Of a stretch of DNA of 64,000 bases, positions 43,796 to 52,443 are shown piece after piece. The stretch's first letter is position 1. Every line of letters starts with the position of its first letter. The notes beneath the pieces were generated by a model, which was not told the DNA's origin, searched no databases, and saw nothing but the letters and a program-made list of their open reading frames with translations. Location of the stretch: positions 4,096,001 to 4,160,000 of the forward strand of contig NZ_CP144906.1 in NCBI RefSeq assembly GCF_036699995.1. The letters are read 5' to 3'. Both the position numbers and the translations under genes were made by a program. Source of the stretch: Clostridium beijerinckii (GTDB lineage: Bacteria; Bacillota; Clostridia; Clostridiales; Clostridiaceae).

Positions 43796-44266
43796 AATCT
43801 AATATCTGCCTGCTTTCATTGTATTGTTCTAATTTAAACCTTTCAGAGAATTAATTCAGGTAAATCAAACTCTTAATTTAAATAAAAATATACAAAGTTC
43901 ATTTACAACACATATAATTTATTTTTTAGCAAGAACATAAAACTATGCTAACACCAATAACATTCCACCACTTACCATCCATATTTGATATTGTGGCTAT
44001 TATTCTTAGTTTATCACCTAAGAATTTAAAGTGAACATAAAACCATACCAGCCTCGAACCCGCATTTTTCAAGCATATTCTGAAGAATATATATTCTTCT
44101 ATGGTAATATTCTAAAGAATGTATATTCTTTAGAATAAATATGGTAAAGAATATTAGAATATTCTCTTCCTAAAAACTTAATATCAATTAAGATATTTTG
44201 CTTCAAAATTAATTCCGCGTGTCAGCATAAGCGATGATGAATTATACTATTTCTTATTCATAATCC
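43796..44266. other. non-coding region with nested palindromes
   Basis: At 44109-44136 ATTCTAAAGAAT-gtat-ATTCTTTAGAAT is perfect. It is preceded by TTCTGAAGAATATATATTCTTC (about 44088) and followed by GAATATTAGAATATTC (about 44148-44165). No ORF; may be terminators or a regulator-binding cluster. Confidence 0.55.
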
Positions 44267-44476
44267 TCACTCATTTTTTCTCGATTTTTCTTTCGATAAA
44301 AGATATATATTGAATAAAATTCCTAGAGCTCCAATAACTCCTGATAGAATATAAATCAAACCGCTTGTTTTTTCCCATATGATGATTGAACTAATTATTA
44401 TACATATAAATACACCCCATAAAACTGAAACGACTATGTTTATAATACTATTGTTCAAAGAATTTTTGTTAGACAC
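44267..44476 (-). CDS. two-helix small membrane protein
   Basis: 69 residues with membrane segments about 10-30 and 38-60 and a charged tail KEKSRKNE; GAGAGGATG ribosome binding site upstream of the ATG. No family recognised. Transcribed alone, bordered on the right by a giant palindromic repeat. Confidence 0.55.
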   Translation of the reverse strand: MSNKNSLNNSIINIVVSVLWGVFICIIISSIIIWEKTSGLIYILSGVIGALGILFNIYLLSKEKSRKNE

Positions 44477-44532
44477 AATAAGTCATCCTCTCCAAAATAA
44501 TAGGATTGTCTAAAATTATTATGGTGCCAATA

Positions 44533-44826
44533 TATAGATAAGCCAATTATAAGTTAGATTTATACTATGAAATATATCCCAACTAGAAATGGGTAATATA
44601 CTTTTGTGGAATGTTTCATTGGTAATTTTGATGGATGTGATTCTTTGGCTATAAGTTGTTCAAAATGTGCTAGTTCAAAGCTTGTTCTTTGAGGCTAGCA
44701 CTTTGGGTGCAACTTTATAGACTTAGAATCACCCATCAGAATTACCTAGAAACTGGAACAAAAGTATATTATTCATTTCGGCGAGTTATATGCATAAGTT
44801 CAGGTCTTAGTTGGGTTATCTATACC
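44533..44826. repeat. giant palindromic repeat, copy A2 (inverted relative to A1)
   Basis: TATAGATAAGCCAATTATAA at the left, AGTTGGGTTATCTATA at the right. Internally AAGTTGTTCAAAATGTGCTA, AGCTTGTTCTTTGAGGCTAG, CACTTTGGGTGCAACTTTAT: nearly identical to A1 read on the other strand, including both halves of the stem. A further partial B-type arm follows at about 44830-44910 (AAATTCTCATAGTCC). Confidence 0.87.
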
Positions 44827-45008
44827 AAAATCATTAATATAAGTGTGACATTGTTTATAGGGCCAGCAATGAGAACCTAACTTATGCTACTCTCCTCCGA
44901 AATTCTCATAGTCCTATTTGCTCCATCTGACTTATGAAATTTTCACTGTAATGATTTAAATTAGAGCATGCCAGTATTTTTGCATGCCCTAAATATCTGG
45001 TTGCTTTT

Positions 45009-45599
45009 TCATATTTCAAATCCCGTCTTGTCCTCTTCTGTAATTTCTCTGATTACTTTACATGGTACACCTGCAGCAATTACATTGGCTGGAATGCTTT
45101 TTGTAATAACACTGCCAGAGCCTATAATTGTATTATCTCCAATTGTTACCCCTTGATTTATATTAACGCCTGCCCCAATCCATACATTATTGCCTATCTT
45201 TACAGGTTTTGCATAACAACCTCCTGCTACTCGTTCTTTTGCATACGTTGCATGATTAGATGTATAAATTCCAACTCTTGGACCAAACAAAACATTATCG
45301 CCTATGTTTATCCCTCCACCATCTAACATTACACAATCGAAATTGGCATAAAAATTATCTCCAATTGTAATATTAAAACCAAATTCACATCGAAATGTTG
45401 GTTCAAAGTGGACTCCTCTTCCAATACCTTTCAGTAACCTTTTTAATATTTCTTCTCTTTCATGCTGAGGCTTACCAAAACTATTATTATATTCATTTGT
45501 AAGAAATACAGTTTTTTCTCTTGCCTCAATCAATTCTGTTGTCAAATCATTATACATTTTACCAGATAAAATTAATTGTCTCTGTTCTTCTAAATTCAT
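45009..45599 (-). CDS. sugar O-acetyltransferase (maltose/galactoside type)
   Basis: 196 residues from the ATG at 45599, three bases after TTGGAGGGGATT's core site; the frame's earlier TTG is inside it. Left-handed beta-helix hexapeptide repeats are visible: FNITIGDNFYANFDCVMLDGGGINIGDNVLFGPRVGIYTSNH, KIGNNVWIGAGVNINQGVTIGDNTIIGSGSVITKSIPANVIAAGVPCKVIREI. His in TSNHA is the catalytic base of the LacA/Maa family. Transfers acetyl from acetyl-CoA to a sugar hydroxyl. Transcribed alone. Confidence 0.93.
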   Translation of the reverse strand: MNLEEQRQLILSGKMYNDLTTELIEAREKTVFLTNEYNNSFGKPQHEREEILKRLLKGIGRGVHFEPTFRCEFGFNITIGDNFYANFDCVMLDGGGINIGDNVLFGPRVGIYTSNHATYAKERVAGGCYAKPVKIGNNVWIGAGVNINQGVTIGDNTIIGSGSVITKSIPANVIAAGVPCKVIREITEEDKTGFEI

Positions 45600-45700
45600 A
45601 ATCCCCTCCAACCATACTTTATATATAAATAATCTTTGCTTGCCAATGCATTACCATTATAATCAAATTATATCATATATTGTTTATTTTTTATCATCCC

Positions 45701-45778
45701 TTGACGTTAATAATCAATTTGAGCTATACTAATTATGCAAAATGGACTGGTGGCAGCTAAAGCTGCTGCCTTTTTATT
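45701..45778 (+). ncRNA. candidate very short transcription unit (promoter plus terminator)
   Basis: TTGACG (45701-45706), 18-base spacer, TATACT (45725-45730), then about 20 bases later GGCAGC-taaa-GCTGCTGCC and TTTTTATT. This reads as a sigma-A promoter whose transcript ends after about 40 nucleotides. There is no gene on this strand nearby. The stem could alternatively terminate unrelated plus-strand transcription. Confidence 0.45.
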
Positions 45779-45875
45779 CTTTAAGAAATTATAATAGTAT
45801 CAATTTTTTTGATATTGTGCCATTTGTGAATATAACTTATATAGCCATCTCTTCAAATGAGTTTGAAAAGAACTA

Positions 45876-45922
45876 AAAAAATAAAAGGTAAACTAAGTAT
45901 TTCTACTTAATCTACCTTTATT
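45876..45922 (-). terminator. intrinsic terminator of ymaF-like gene
   Basis: On the minus strand AAAGGTAGATTAAGT...ACTTAGTTTACCTTTTATTTTTT. An identical 45-base segment lies at 46632-46678. Confidence 0.82.
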
Positions 45923-45989
45923 GGTATTTTCTTATAATATAATAGATATGAGTATAACTTCATCAATAATTTAATATTTTTCAATTATA

Positions 45990-46094
45990 TAATCTATATA
46001 TGTTGCGATTAAATTTCTACCTTCTAGTCTTAATTAAATGCTTGGCTTACTAGAGTTTAAAATTTAAATTTATTATTGCAACATATATATTGTA
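45990..46094. repeat. degenerate MITE-like palindromic repeat
   Basis: Ends TATATATGTTGCGATTAAAT and ATTATTGCAACATATATA are inverted repeats of the 18896 family; the interior differs. Confidence 0.6.
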
Positions 46095-46123
46095 AATATT
46101 ACTTTAAATATTATTTTCTGACC

Positions 46124-46537
46124 TTAACATTTTTTATCTTCTGGTACATTAGTAGGATCTTCAATTAGAGTAGTGAAAAAATAATCATGCTGATGTCCAT
46201 CTGCAACAGTTGTTCTGCCCTTTACTAAATGGATGTGTTTTCCACCTGGAAGATAAATAGCTGGGCCAGTAGTGTCACAAATCTCATGAAAATGATCTCC
46301 AAAAGTATCTGTAAGCTCGGCTACTTTATGAATATGAGTTTTCCCATATTTAATTGGAGGACCAGTAACGCCAGCAACACGATGATTGTGCAATTCACCT
46401 TCATCATCTTCTTCATAATCTGTACTTGATTCAAATTCATGATTATGATTTTTTATCTTATAATACTTTTCATCATATTCTTTTTTATCGTTATAATCAC
46501 ATTTATTTTTATCGTAATTATAATAATTGTTTCCCAT
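46124..46537 (-). CDS. YmaF family His-rich protein
   Basis: 137 residues from the ATG at 46537, which follows GAAGGAGAAAAGAAA. The N-terminal 40 residues are rich in Tyr, Asn, Lys and Asp. Then come three repeats of the YmaF pattern: HNHEFESSTDY, HNHRVAGVTGPPI...THIHKV, DHFHEICDTTGPAI and KHIHLVKG...DGHQHDYFF. Paired His are spaced as if to bind a metal. Small cytoplasmic or spore-associated family of unknown function in Firmicutes. Flanked by two identical terminators. Confidence 0.85.
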   Translation of the reverse strand: MGNNYYNYDKNKCDYNDKKEYDEKYYKIKNHNHEFESSTDYEEDDEGELHNHRVAGVTGPPIKYGKTHIHKVAELTDTFGDHFHEICDTTGPAIYLPGGKHIHLVKGRTTVADGHQHDYFFTTLIEDPTNVPEDKKC

Positions 46538-46631
46538 TTTCTTTTCTCCTTCGTTATTCATCATGATTTATTAAATTAATAGTTTCCTAATTTTATATTA
46601 TGCTAATTCACATAATTTGCTATTAATTTTA

Positions 46632-46678
46632 CAAAAAAATAAAAGGTAAACTAAGTATTTCTACTTAATCTACCTTTA
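46632..46678 (-). terminator. intrinsic terminator, duplicate of 45876-45922
   Basis: Same 45-base segment (AAAGGTAAACTAAGTATTTC then TACTTAATCTACCTTTA); downstream of the leftward gene at 46808-47308. Confidence 0.8.
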
Positions 46679-46807
46679 AACTAATTAAATGAGGCTATCA
46701 CCTATATTATTTCCAGCTTGTCTATTTTTTTAGTAGATGTATTACTACAGCCTCATTATAAATAAAACTCATCAAGCCTCTCTTGAATTATATCTCAAAT
46801 GTTATTC

Positions 46808-47308
46808 TTAATTATCAAATAATAAGCTAGCTAAATGCTTTGCTTGCTTCTCACCAAGCTTAAGCCCTTTGACACAATACAGACAGTAAGCGACCACTTT
46901 ATCAGTAGTAATATTTTAGCAATGTTCACGCATCAACCTCTCTTGCTCCTCGCTTGTGCTAGGAATAAATTTTCCCTCTGCATTTTCAACAAATCGTTTC
47001 GGTGCCAACTTCAAATTTCGTTTTGGCGCTGGTGCATACAAAGATACTCCGCAAAACTGCGTTTTTTCATAGTTCTCATCTTGCTCCACAATGTTTACAT
47101 TCATTTTCTTCAATAACCCATGGACAGCATCTTGCTCTGAACGGTTATCATAAGAGCGCCAACAATCTTGTAATGTCATTTTTTCATGTGAATAATCTAG
47201 GAACTTAAATTCTTCATCATTCAAAATAAGTTCCCAAAGTGAAATCATCTTCACTTCCTTCATAGTTTCCTGAAAAATATCTGCACAATTATGACAAACA
47301 TATACCAT
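46808..47308 (-). pseudogene. zinc-ribbon hypothetical protein split by an in-frame stop
   Basis: ATG at 47308 follows GCGGAGAG. The frame reads 130 residues (MVYVCHNCADIFQETMKEV ... STSEEQERLMREHC) to TAA at 46916, then stays open for 35 codons, NITTDKVVAYCLYCVKGLKL...LASLLFDN, to TAA at 46808. The continuation carries YCLYC, a likely partner of the N-terminal CHNC for one zinc site, so a sense codon (such as GAA) probably became TAA. Whether the 130-residue product is functional is unknown. Family not recognised. Confidence 0.6.
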
Positions 47309-47330
47309 TGTACTCTCCGCAGTAAACTTC

Positions 47331-47441
47331 TTATAATGTGGAGTAGCTCTCCAACGTGGCTGGATCTATAATAATATTTTCTTCACCTTCAAATATATCC
47401 ATTCCATTAAAGAAATCTTGATAATATTTTTTATTATTCAT
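47331..47441 (-). CDS. very small ORF sharing the IFEGEE motif
   Basis: 36 codons, MNNKKYYQDFFNGMDIFEGEENIIIDPATLESYSTL, immediately upstream of the zinc-ribbon gene. The IFEGEE stretch is shared with the 49-residue protein at 42190. Ribosome binding site is weak. Could be a truncated gene. Confidence 0.35.
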   Translation of the reverse strand: MNNKKYYQDFFNGMDIFEGEENIIIDPATLESYSTL

Positions 47442-47497
47442 GTATATTATTCCAAAATTATGTTAATAATTAAAATACGTTTCCTATTTTCAATAAA

Positions 47498-47551
47498 TAA
47501 AGAGATAGCTTTATTATCATTCACATGATCTTCTGCTATCTCTTATTTTTG
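47498..47551. terminator. bidirectional terminator after the Cys-rich gene
   Basis: AAGAGATAGC / GCTATCTCTT with T-runs on both sides, 38 bases downstream of the 47589 stop. Confidence 0.78.
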
Positions 47552-47588
47552 TTATTTAGTAAATTTACTAAACAATAAATATATTATT

Positions 47589-47876
47589 CTAACGGCAATT
47601 AATATTTCTTATACAATCTAAAGCTTTTTGCTTTGTATTTTCGCATGCTTCCTTTGCTCCCTGCTCGTATCCTTTACAGTATCCATCTTCACGTCCAGCT
47701 TCTACACCATCACAATACCCTTTATTGCGTCCTTGATTATACGCATCTTCCAATGCATCTTTTCCAGGGTAATCCATCCTTGGACAGCACTCGGCATCGT
47801 CGCTAAGAGTTCCTTCACAATTAATGGTATACATGATTCCAAGGTCATCACAGTCACAGCATTCTTTGTTACTCAT
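47589..47876 (-). CDS. Cys-rich hypothetical protein
   Basis: 95 residues from the ATG at 47876, after CGGAGGAGAAAAAA. N-terminal Cys cluster NKECCDCDDLG, then ECCPRMDYPG, and a Gly/Tyr/Glu segment with repeated GYC and E-x-G units (NKGYCDGVEAGREDGYCKGYEQGAKEACENT). Ten Cys in all. Resembles spore-coat-type Cys-rich proteins in composition only; no family assigned. Transcribed alone. Confidence 0.65.
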   Translation of the reverse strand: MSNKECCDCDDLGIMYTINCEGTLSDDAECCPRMDYPGKDALEDAYNQGRNKGYCDGVEAGREDGYCKGYEQGAKEACENTKQKALDCIRNINCR

Positions 47877-48303
47877 TTTTTTCTCCTCCGTAATCAATAA
47901 TAAAATTAAATATTTCTATTTAATGGTGTTAATTCATTTATATATTTTTTTTTCATAGCGCACATCATACTATCATTAAGTTATAGTACATAAGAATATC
48001 TTCACAATTCTATACTATGTATTAATTTAAGATTTGCCATAAAAGAAATAATGAAAATATCAATTATCTTACTAATTTTTATCACATTTTTATTGCCGGA
48101 TAATATACTAATGGAGTGGATATATTTTCATTATTAATTCTTAATCTCATACTAATGTATGATAGAATATTGTGTTTCCTAAAAGACAAAAGCAGTAGTT
48201 AGGGCCTTCCTCTCTACTGCTTTACTAAGTTTTATCACGAGAAGTAATATATAAACATAAAAATAAGCAGTAGTCAGGTTGTTCCTTTCTACCGCTTATT
48301 TTA
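47877..48303. other. non-coding region with two GCAGTAG terminators
   Basis: AT-rich promoter region of the Cys-rich gene, then stems AAAGCAGTAG...CTACTGCTTT (48188-48222) and AATAAGCAGTAG...CTACCGCTTATT (48262-48300). The second directly follows the aldo/keto reductase stop. Confidence 0.55.
48259..48303 (-). terminator. terminator of aldo/keto reductase gene
   Basis: AATAAGCGGTAG...CTACTGCTTATT on the minus strand starting at the stop codon; a backup stem lies at 48186-48224. Confidence 0.75.
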
Positions 48304-49146
48304 TTAGAATTCTTCGTAAACTCTAGGGTCTTGATTAGTTGTACGACCATCTTCACGAGAAAGTCCAGAAATGATTTTCATTTCATCTTCTGATAATTCA
48401 AAATCAAAAATATTTAGATTATCTAATTGATGCTCTTTTGATGATGCTTTTGGAAGTGGAATAGCCCCTAATTGTATATGCCAACGTAAAATTACTTGTG
48501 AAATAGATTTTTTATGTGTTTCAGCAATTCCAGCAATTTTCTCATCTTGTAGCATACTATTACCTCTTCCAAGAGGACTCCAAGATTCTGTAAGTATACC
48601 ATGTTCTTTGTTACAAGCACGTTGCTCTTCTTGATTAAAATAAGGATGAAGCTCAATTTGATTAATACTAGGAGTTACTCCAGTTTCCTTTATTAAAGTT
48701 ATTAAGTGTTCAGGCATAAAATTGCAAACACCTATTGATCTAATTAAGCCTCTTTTCTTTAATTCAATCATTGCCTGCCAAGCTTCAACATATAAATTAA
48801 TTCTTGGATTAGGCCAATGAATAAGATATAAATCATAATAATCTAATCCAGCTCTAAATAATGATTCTTCAACTGTATTAATAGCTTCTTTATATGAGTG
48901 ATGACGACCAGGTAATTTAGAAGTAATTATAAGCTTTTCTCTTGAAACAGAGCATTTCCTTACTGCTTCTCCAACTGCGCCTTCATTTTCATAATTAAAT
49001 GCTGAATCAATTAATCTGTACCCTAAATCAATTGCCTCTTTAATCCTATTAGCTCCGTCTATACCATTTAGACTGTATGTCCCAAAACCAATGCTTGGCA
49101 CTTTAAGCCCATCATTTAATGAATATTCTGTAATGTTCTCTACCAT
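48304..49146 (-). CDS. aldo/keto reductase
   Basis: 280 residues; catalytic tetrad Asp47, Tyr52, Lys77, His110 (LIDSAFNYENE, ITSKLPG, YLIHWPNP). NADPH-binding region near PLPKASSKEHQLDNLNIFDFELSEDEM. Cytoplasmic NADPH-dependent reduction of aldehydes or ketones, similar to the 2,5-diketo-gluconate reductase/YtbE group. Start after AAAGGAGATTGATAATTT. Two direct AACGTTTACT repeats in its promoter suggest control by a specific regulator. Confidence 0.94.
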   Translation of the reverse strand: MVENITEYSLNDGLKVPSIGFGTYSLNGIDGANRIKEAIDLGYRLIDSAFNYENEGAVGEAVRKCSVSREKLIITSKLPGRHHSYKEAINTVEESLFRAGLDYYDLYLIHWPNPRINLYVEAWQAMIELKKRGLIRSIGVCNFMPEHLITLIKETGVTPSINQIELHPYFNQEEQRACNKEHGILTESWSPLGRGNSMLQDEKIAGIAETHKKSISQVILRWHIQLGAIPLPKASSKEHQLDNLNIFDFELSEDEMKIISGLSREDGRTTNQDPRVYEEF

Positions 49147-49196
49147 AAATTATCAATCTCCTTTATGTTTCCAATATTCTCATAAAATTTAATAAC

Positions 49197-49229
49197 AACG
49201 TTTACTATTACTTTATTTTAACGTTTACT
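49197..49229. promoter_or_regulatory. duplicated AACGTTTACT boxes upstream of aldo/keto reductase
   Basis: AACGTTTACT at 49197-49206 and 49220-49229, 23 bases apart, about two helical turns, same face. Likely operator pair; regulator not identified. Confidence 0.5.
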
Positions 49230-49342
49230 TTATTATAGCATATCTTTGCTTTTTTACAAAAAAACGGAGGGCACAAAATTATTTTCACGCCCTTAAAACT
49301 ATTATATATTAAGATATCCTCTGATAAAATATCTTTATTTAA

Positions 49343-49527
49343 TTATTTCCATATCAAGCGTAATACTTTACAAGCACAGAACGCAATAAATCCTGCTATA
49401 ATTGATACGATTATAACCTTAAAAACATTACCGCTTAATCCAATTTTATCAGTTAATGAAAATCCTATTCCTGTGCCAAAAAAGCCACCAATAGCTCCTC
49501 CTATTCCTCCAATATATCTTTCTTTTC
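49343..49527 (-). pseudogene. small Gly-rich two-helix membrane ORF, start not found
   Basis: The minus frame reads YIGGIGGAIGGFFGTGIGFS LTDKIGLSG, then VFKVIIVSIIAGFIAFCACK and a stop at 49343. Hydrophobic composition is coherent, but the only ATG nearby (MKRKIYW) is in another frame, so a frameshift or a non-standard start is required. Lies directly after the 49540 gene on the same strand. Confidence 0.35.
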
Positions 49528-49539
49528 ATTCTTTCAAAC

Positions 49540-50016
49540 TCAATCATTTCTTTCTATAATCTTCATATTATCTTTTAAATTAGTTTTGTCTACTTCAACT
49601 AACATAACCCATTTCCATGTACCATCAAAACCTTCTATTCCATCAACTTGCGCTACTGATGATTTTTTTAAGTTTACTGTTAAAGTATCATTGCCTACAT
49701 TTATACTTTCAACACTATATCCTTGTACTGAACTAGTTTGAGAAGGTATTTGTAAGTATAAAATTGCCATTTCCTTATCAGGTGATTTCATTGGAATTTC
49801 TCTTGGTGTAAAATATCTATCTTTAAACCTTTGAAACTCTTCATTAGTCAACATTAGAATCGTATCTTGCTGAATAGTTTGTTCTTCATCAGTTTTACTA
49901 AATCCAATTACATTGGAATAAAATTCTTTAAATGCAACATTTTTATTGGTTGAGCATGCAATCAAAGATTGAAATATAATTATTGTAGTAAGGATTAAAA
50001 GAAAGACTCTTTTCAT
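49540..50016 (-). CDS. lipoprotein, possible PrcB-like domain
   Basis: 158 residues, start after GAGAGGAGGTATAAT. Lipobox SLIAC at about 17-21. The C-terminal half (AILYLQIPSQTSSVQGYSVESINVGNDTLTVNLKKSS) resembles the PrcB C-terminal beta domain found in secreted protease-complex subunits; similarity judged by pattern only. Located 45 bases downstream of the YcxB-like gene on the same strand. Confidence 0.6.
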   Translation of the reverse strand: MKRVFLLILTTIIIFQSLIACSTNKNVAFKEFYSNVIGFSKTDEEQTIQQDTILMLTNEEFQRFKDRYFTPREIPMKSPDKEMAILYLQIPSQTSSVQGYSVESINVGNDTLTVNLKKSSVAQVDGIEGFDGTWKWVMLVEVDKTNLKDNMKIIERND

Positions 50017-50061
50017 ATTATACCTCCTCTCAAAATTTAAAAGGTTTTATAAAATTTAAAG

Positions 50062-50595
50062 CTAAACAGAATCAGGATAACTATATTTTAATTCTAAATT
50101 TGTATTATTAATAATAGTATCTAAAAACAGCTTCTTATCCTCCATTGAAGAAAGCGACGATAGAGGTATTACTAAACTTTCACCATTCATTGTAGGTATA
50201 AAAATATATTCTTCTAATAAATACAAACCTTTTATAGAATTCCAATTATGAATTTTCTCTGAAAATCTAGTATTAGTTTTTATTCCTTTTTCTATAAGGT
50301 TTAAATGTGTTGCTTCAAATGTATCTGTTAATTTATCTGTTCCATATATTCTTAGAAGTTTTCTTCTTAATGATCTGTCAAATATCTTTTTTCTAGAAAA
50401 GAAGAATATAATGTACATAATAATAATAGTTTCAATATATAAAATACTTCTAAGTAAAAGTATCAATCCAAGCAGTATAAAAGAAACAAGTCCAACATAT
50501 GCACGAATTTGTTTTTTATAAATTTTTGTGTTAACAATATACTTCATATTAAAATTTATTAACTCATCCCTTGAAATTTTAAACTCTATCTCCAT
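50062..50595 (-). CDS. YcxB-like membrane protein
   Basis: 177 residues from the ATG at 50595 after AATAGGAGGTATT. Pattern: IEFKISRDELINFNMKYIVNTK, two helices (about 36-72), RKIFDRSLRRKLLRIYG, FEATHLNLIEKGIKTNTRFSEKIHNWNSIKGLYLLEEYIFI, VIPLSSL. This is the YcxB/PH-like membrane family of unknown function. Followed by a lipoprotein gene. Confidence 0.75.
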   Translation of the reverse strand: MEIEFKISRDELINFNMKYIVNTKIYKKQIRAYVGLVSFILLGLILLLRSILYIETIIIMYIIFFFSRKKIFDRSLRRKLLRIYGTDKLTDTFEATHLNLIEKGIKTNTRFSEKIHNWNSIKGLYLLEEYIFIPTMNGESLVIPLSSLSSMEDKKLFLDTIINNTNLELKYSYPDSV

Positions 50596-50639
50596 AATAC
50601 CTCCTATTTTGTAGTTTATTCTAATCTTAAAGAGAAGCA

Positions 50640-50853
50640 TTTATTGCTACTATTTAAAAATATGTTAATATCTAAGCAACTATAAACTTTTCTTCATTTT
50701 TATATAGGTTGCTTTACCGTATTTTCCACTTAATGTTCATATTATAAAAATATCACTTACACAAAATACATTAGCAATACATCATCTCAATTTTCATTAA
50801 GTACACATTTTAAGAATATTGCGAATTATTAGAACTTCAATTCTACTAATTAA
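50640..50853. other. non-coding gap
   Basis: AT-rich promoter region of the YcxB-like gene. Nothing else recognised. Confidence 0.3.
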
Positions 50854-51339
50854 TTACATAAATGTTGGGTCCGCCCCATACCACGTTTGCACATCATTTT
50901 CATCAGTACAATCATTAATCCAAGCTATTCCAAAAACAAGTTCATGAGATTCAGTTGTTGATAATATGCTGTATCCTATTCCGTTTTCTAAATACCTACT
51001 GTCATAATCATAGTTACCAATTCTTTCTCCAGTATCAAAGTAACCAGTATCGCATTCTATTCCGATTGATAACTTTACCTTTCCTTGATAAAAAGCTTGG
51101 CATTCCAGTCTTTCTCCTGATTCAGGATAACATTTAACTTTGCTGTATTCCACGTCATCAATTACGCAACAAATCAAATGTGGTAAATTATCACTTTCAT
51201 ATTCTACTGCTATTCTATATCTGCCATCAACATTAGGAAATATAACTGAATCATTATCCAATTTTACAGCATTATATTCTATCTCAATATCATCGATATA
51301 TATTTTAATAAAACCTAATGGTGTCTTCAAATTATTCAT
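50854..51339 (-). CDS. hypothetical cytoplasmic beta-rich protein
   Basis: 161 residues from the ATG at 51339 (GAGGTGATGTTA upstream; the earlier ATG at 51348 is within that site). Alternating strand pattern, acidic, with GYFDTGERIGNYDYD and ESHELVFGIAWINDCTDENDVQTWYGADPTF near the end. No signal peptide or helix bundle. Family not recognised. Its upstream flank belongs to a duplicated segment shared with the GH25 lysozyme 3' region. Confidence 0.6.
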   Translation of the reverse strand: MNNLKTPLGFIKIYIDDIEIEYNAVKLDNDSVIFPNVDGRYRIAVEYESDNLPHLICCVIDDVEYSKVKCYPESGERLECQAFYQGKVKLSIGIECDTGYFDTGERIGNYDYDSRYLENGIGYSILSTTESHELVFGIAWINDCTDENDVQTWYGADPTFM

Positions 51340-51364
51340 TAACATCACCTCACATGATTCGTAT

Positions 51365-51660
51365 TTATTTACTATTCTGAACCAAATTTCTGTTCCATAT
51401 AATGATTATTATAACATATATTTCAAAACACCACACAAGCCACTCATATAATAGCTCCCCCACAATTCTTTTACTAGAAATATAGCAGAAAAGTACAAAA
51501 AAAAAATAGAGGTCACAAGATTACTCTCATGCCCTTTAAACTATTTTATATCATAAAACCAACTTTCTAACGTATCTTTTAATTCTAAACATTTGCTCAT
51601 AGGCAAATTTTGAGTTTCAACCCAAATTCCATTTTCATTTGAATTAGGTGTACATTTCTT
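51365..51660 (-). pseudogene. duplicated 3' end of the GH25 lysozyme gene with its flank
   Basis: 51538-51655 matches the last codons of the 52444 gene (TCCTAACGTATCTTTTAATT region; SNENGIWVETQNLPMSKCLELKDTL...). 51380-51530 matches its downstream flank (TATAATGATTATTATAACAT; AATAGAGGGC versus AATAGAGGTC). The copy ends abruptly where the lysozyme frame would continue. The 51668 gene lies between the two copies. Confidence 0.78.
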
Positions 51661-51667
51661 TTAATTT

Positions 51668-52234
51668 CTAAAAATCATATTTAAAATTCTTCTTTACAAA
51701 ATCAGCCATGGGGCTATCCTTATCTTTTCGTATATAATCTAAATCATCATCATAGAAATATAAATATGCTATACTCTTTTTTTCATCAGATGTTCCAATC
51801 ATACCAAATGACTTTGGATATCTTGCTTCATAATTATCATTTCCCTCTACAACTTTAAAATCATAATTGTTTATTGAGAATTCATATTCAGGAATATAAT
51901 ATTTACTTTTATCAAAATCAGAAACAACTTTATGGTCTAAAAACTTATACTTTTCTGTTAATTTTTCTTTTTCTTTTTCATATGTTTCTTCATCATAGTT
52001 AACAACAAGCGTTATTGCATCTGTCTCAAATAATATTATTGAAAAATGATTATATTTATATGATATATCTTTATATTTAGGTAAATCCTCAATAGCAGGC
52101 ATAAAGTTTTTCGCATTTGTATCAATCTTAGTTCCGCTATTAAGATACCTATTAATGTTTGTTGTATTTGACTTACTAAATCCAATAAAAATTAGTATTA
52201 AAACACTAATGATTATAAAAAAATATTTTTTCAT
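51668..52234 (-). CDS. hypothetical exported protein
   Basis: 188 residues. N-terminal membrane or signal segment (about 4-20, FFIIISVLILIFIGF), no lipobox Cys. Extracytoplasmic acidic domain with ITLVVNYDEETYEKEKEKL, YEFSINNYDFKVVEG, PKSFGMIGTSDEKKSIAYLYFYDDDLDY. Family not recognised. It sits between a duplicated 3' segment and the lysozyme gene, so it may be cargo of that duplication. Confidence 0.6.
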   Translation of the reverse strand: MKKYFFIIISVLILIFIGFSKSNTTNINRYLNSGTKIDTNAKNFMPAIEDLPKYKDISYKYNHFSIILFETDAITLVVNYDEETYEKEKEKLTEKYKFLDHKVVSDFDKSKYYIPEYEFSINNYDFKVVEGNDNYEARYPKSFGMIGTSDEKKSIAYLYFYDDDLDYIRKDKDSPMADFVKKNFKYDF

Positions 52235-52443
52235 TTTTAATCATTACCCCTAAAATGTATTTAATGCACATTTAATTACTATTCTAAACCAAATCTCCAT
52301 TCCATATAATGATTATTATAACATATATTTCAAGATACCACATAAACTGCTCCTATAATAACTCTCTACAATTCTGTTACTAAGGACATATTAGAAAAGT
52401 ACAAAAAAATAGAGGGCATAAGATTGCTCTCATGCCCTTTAAA

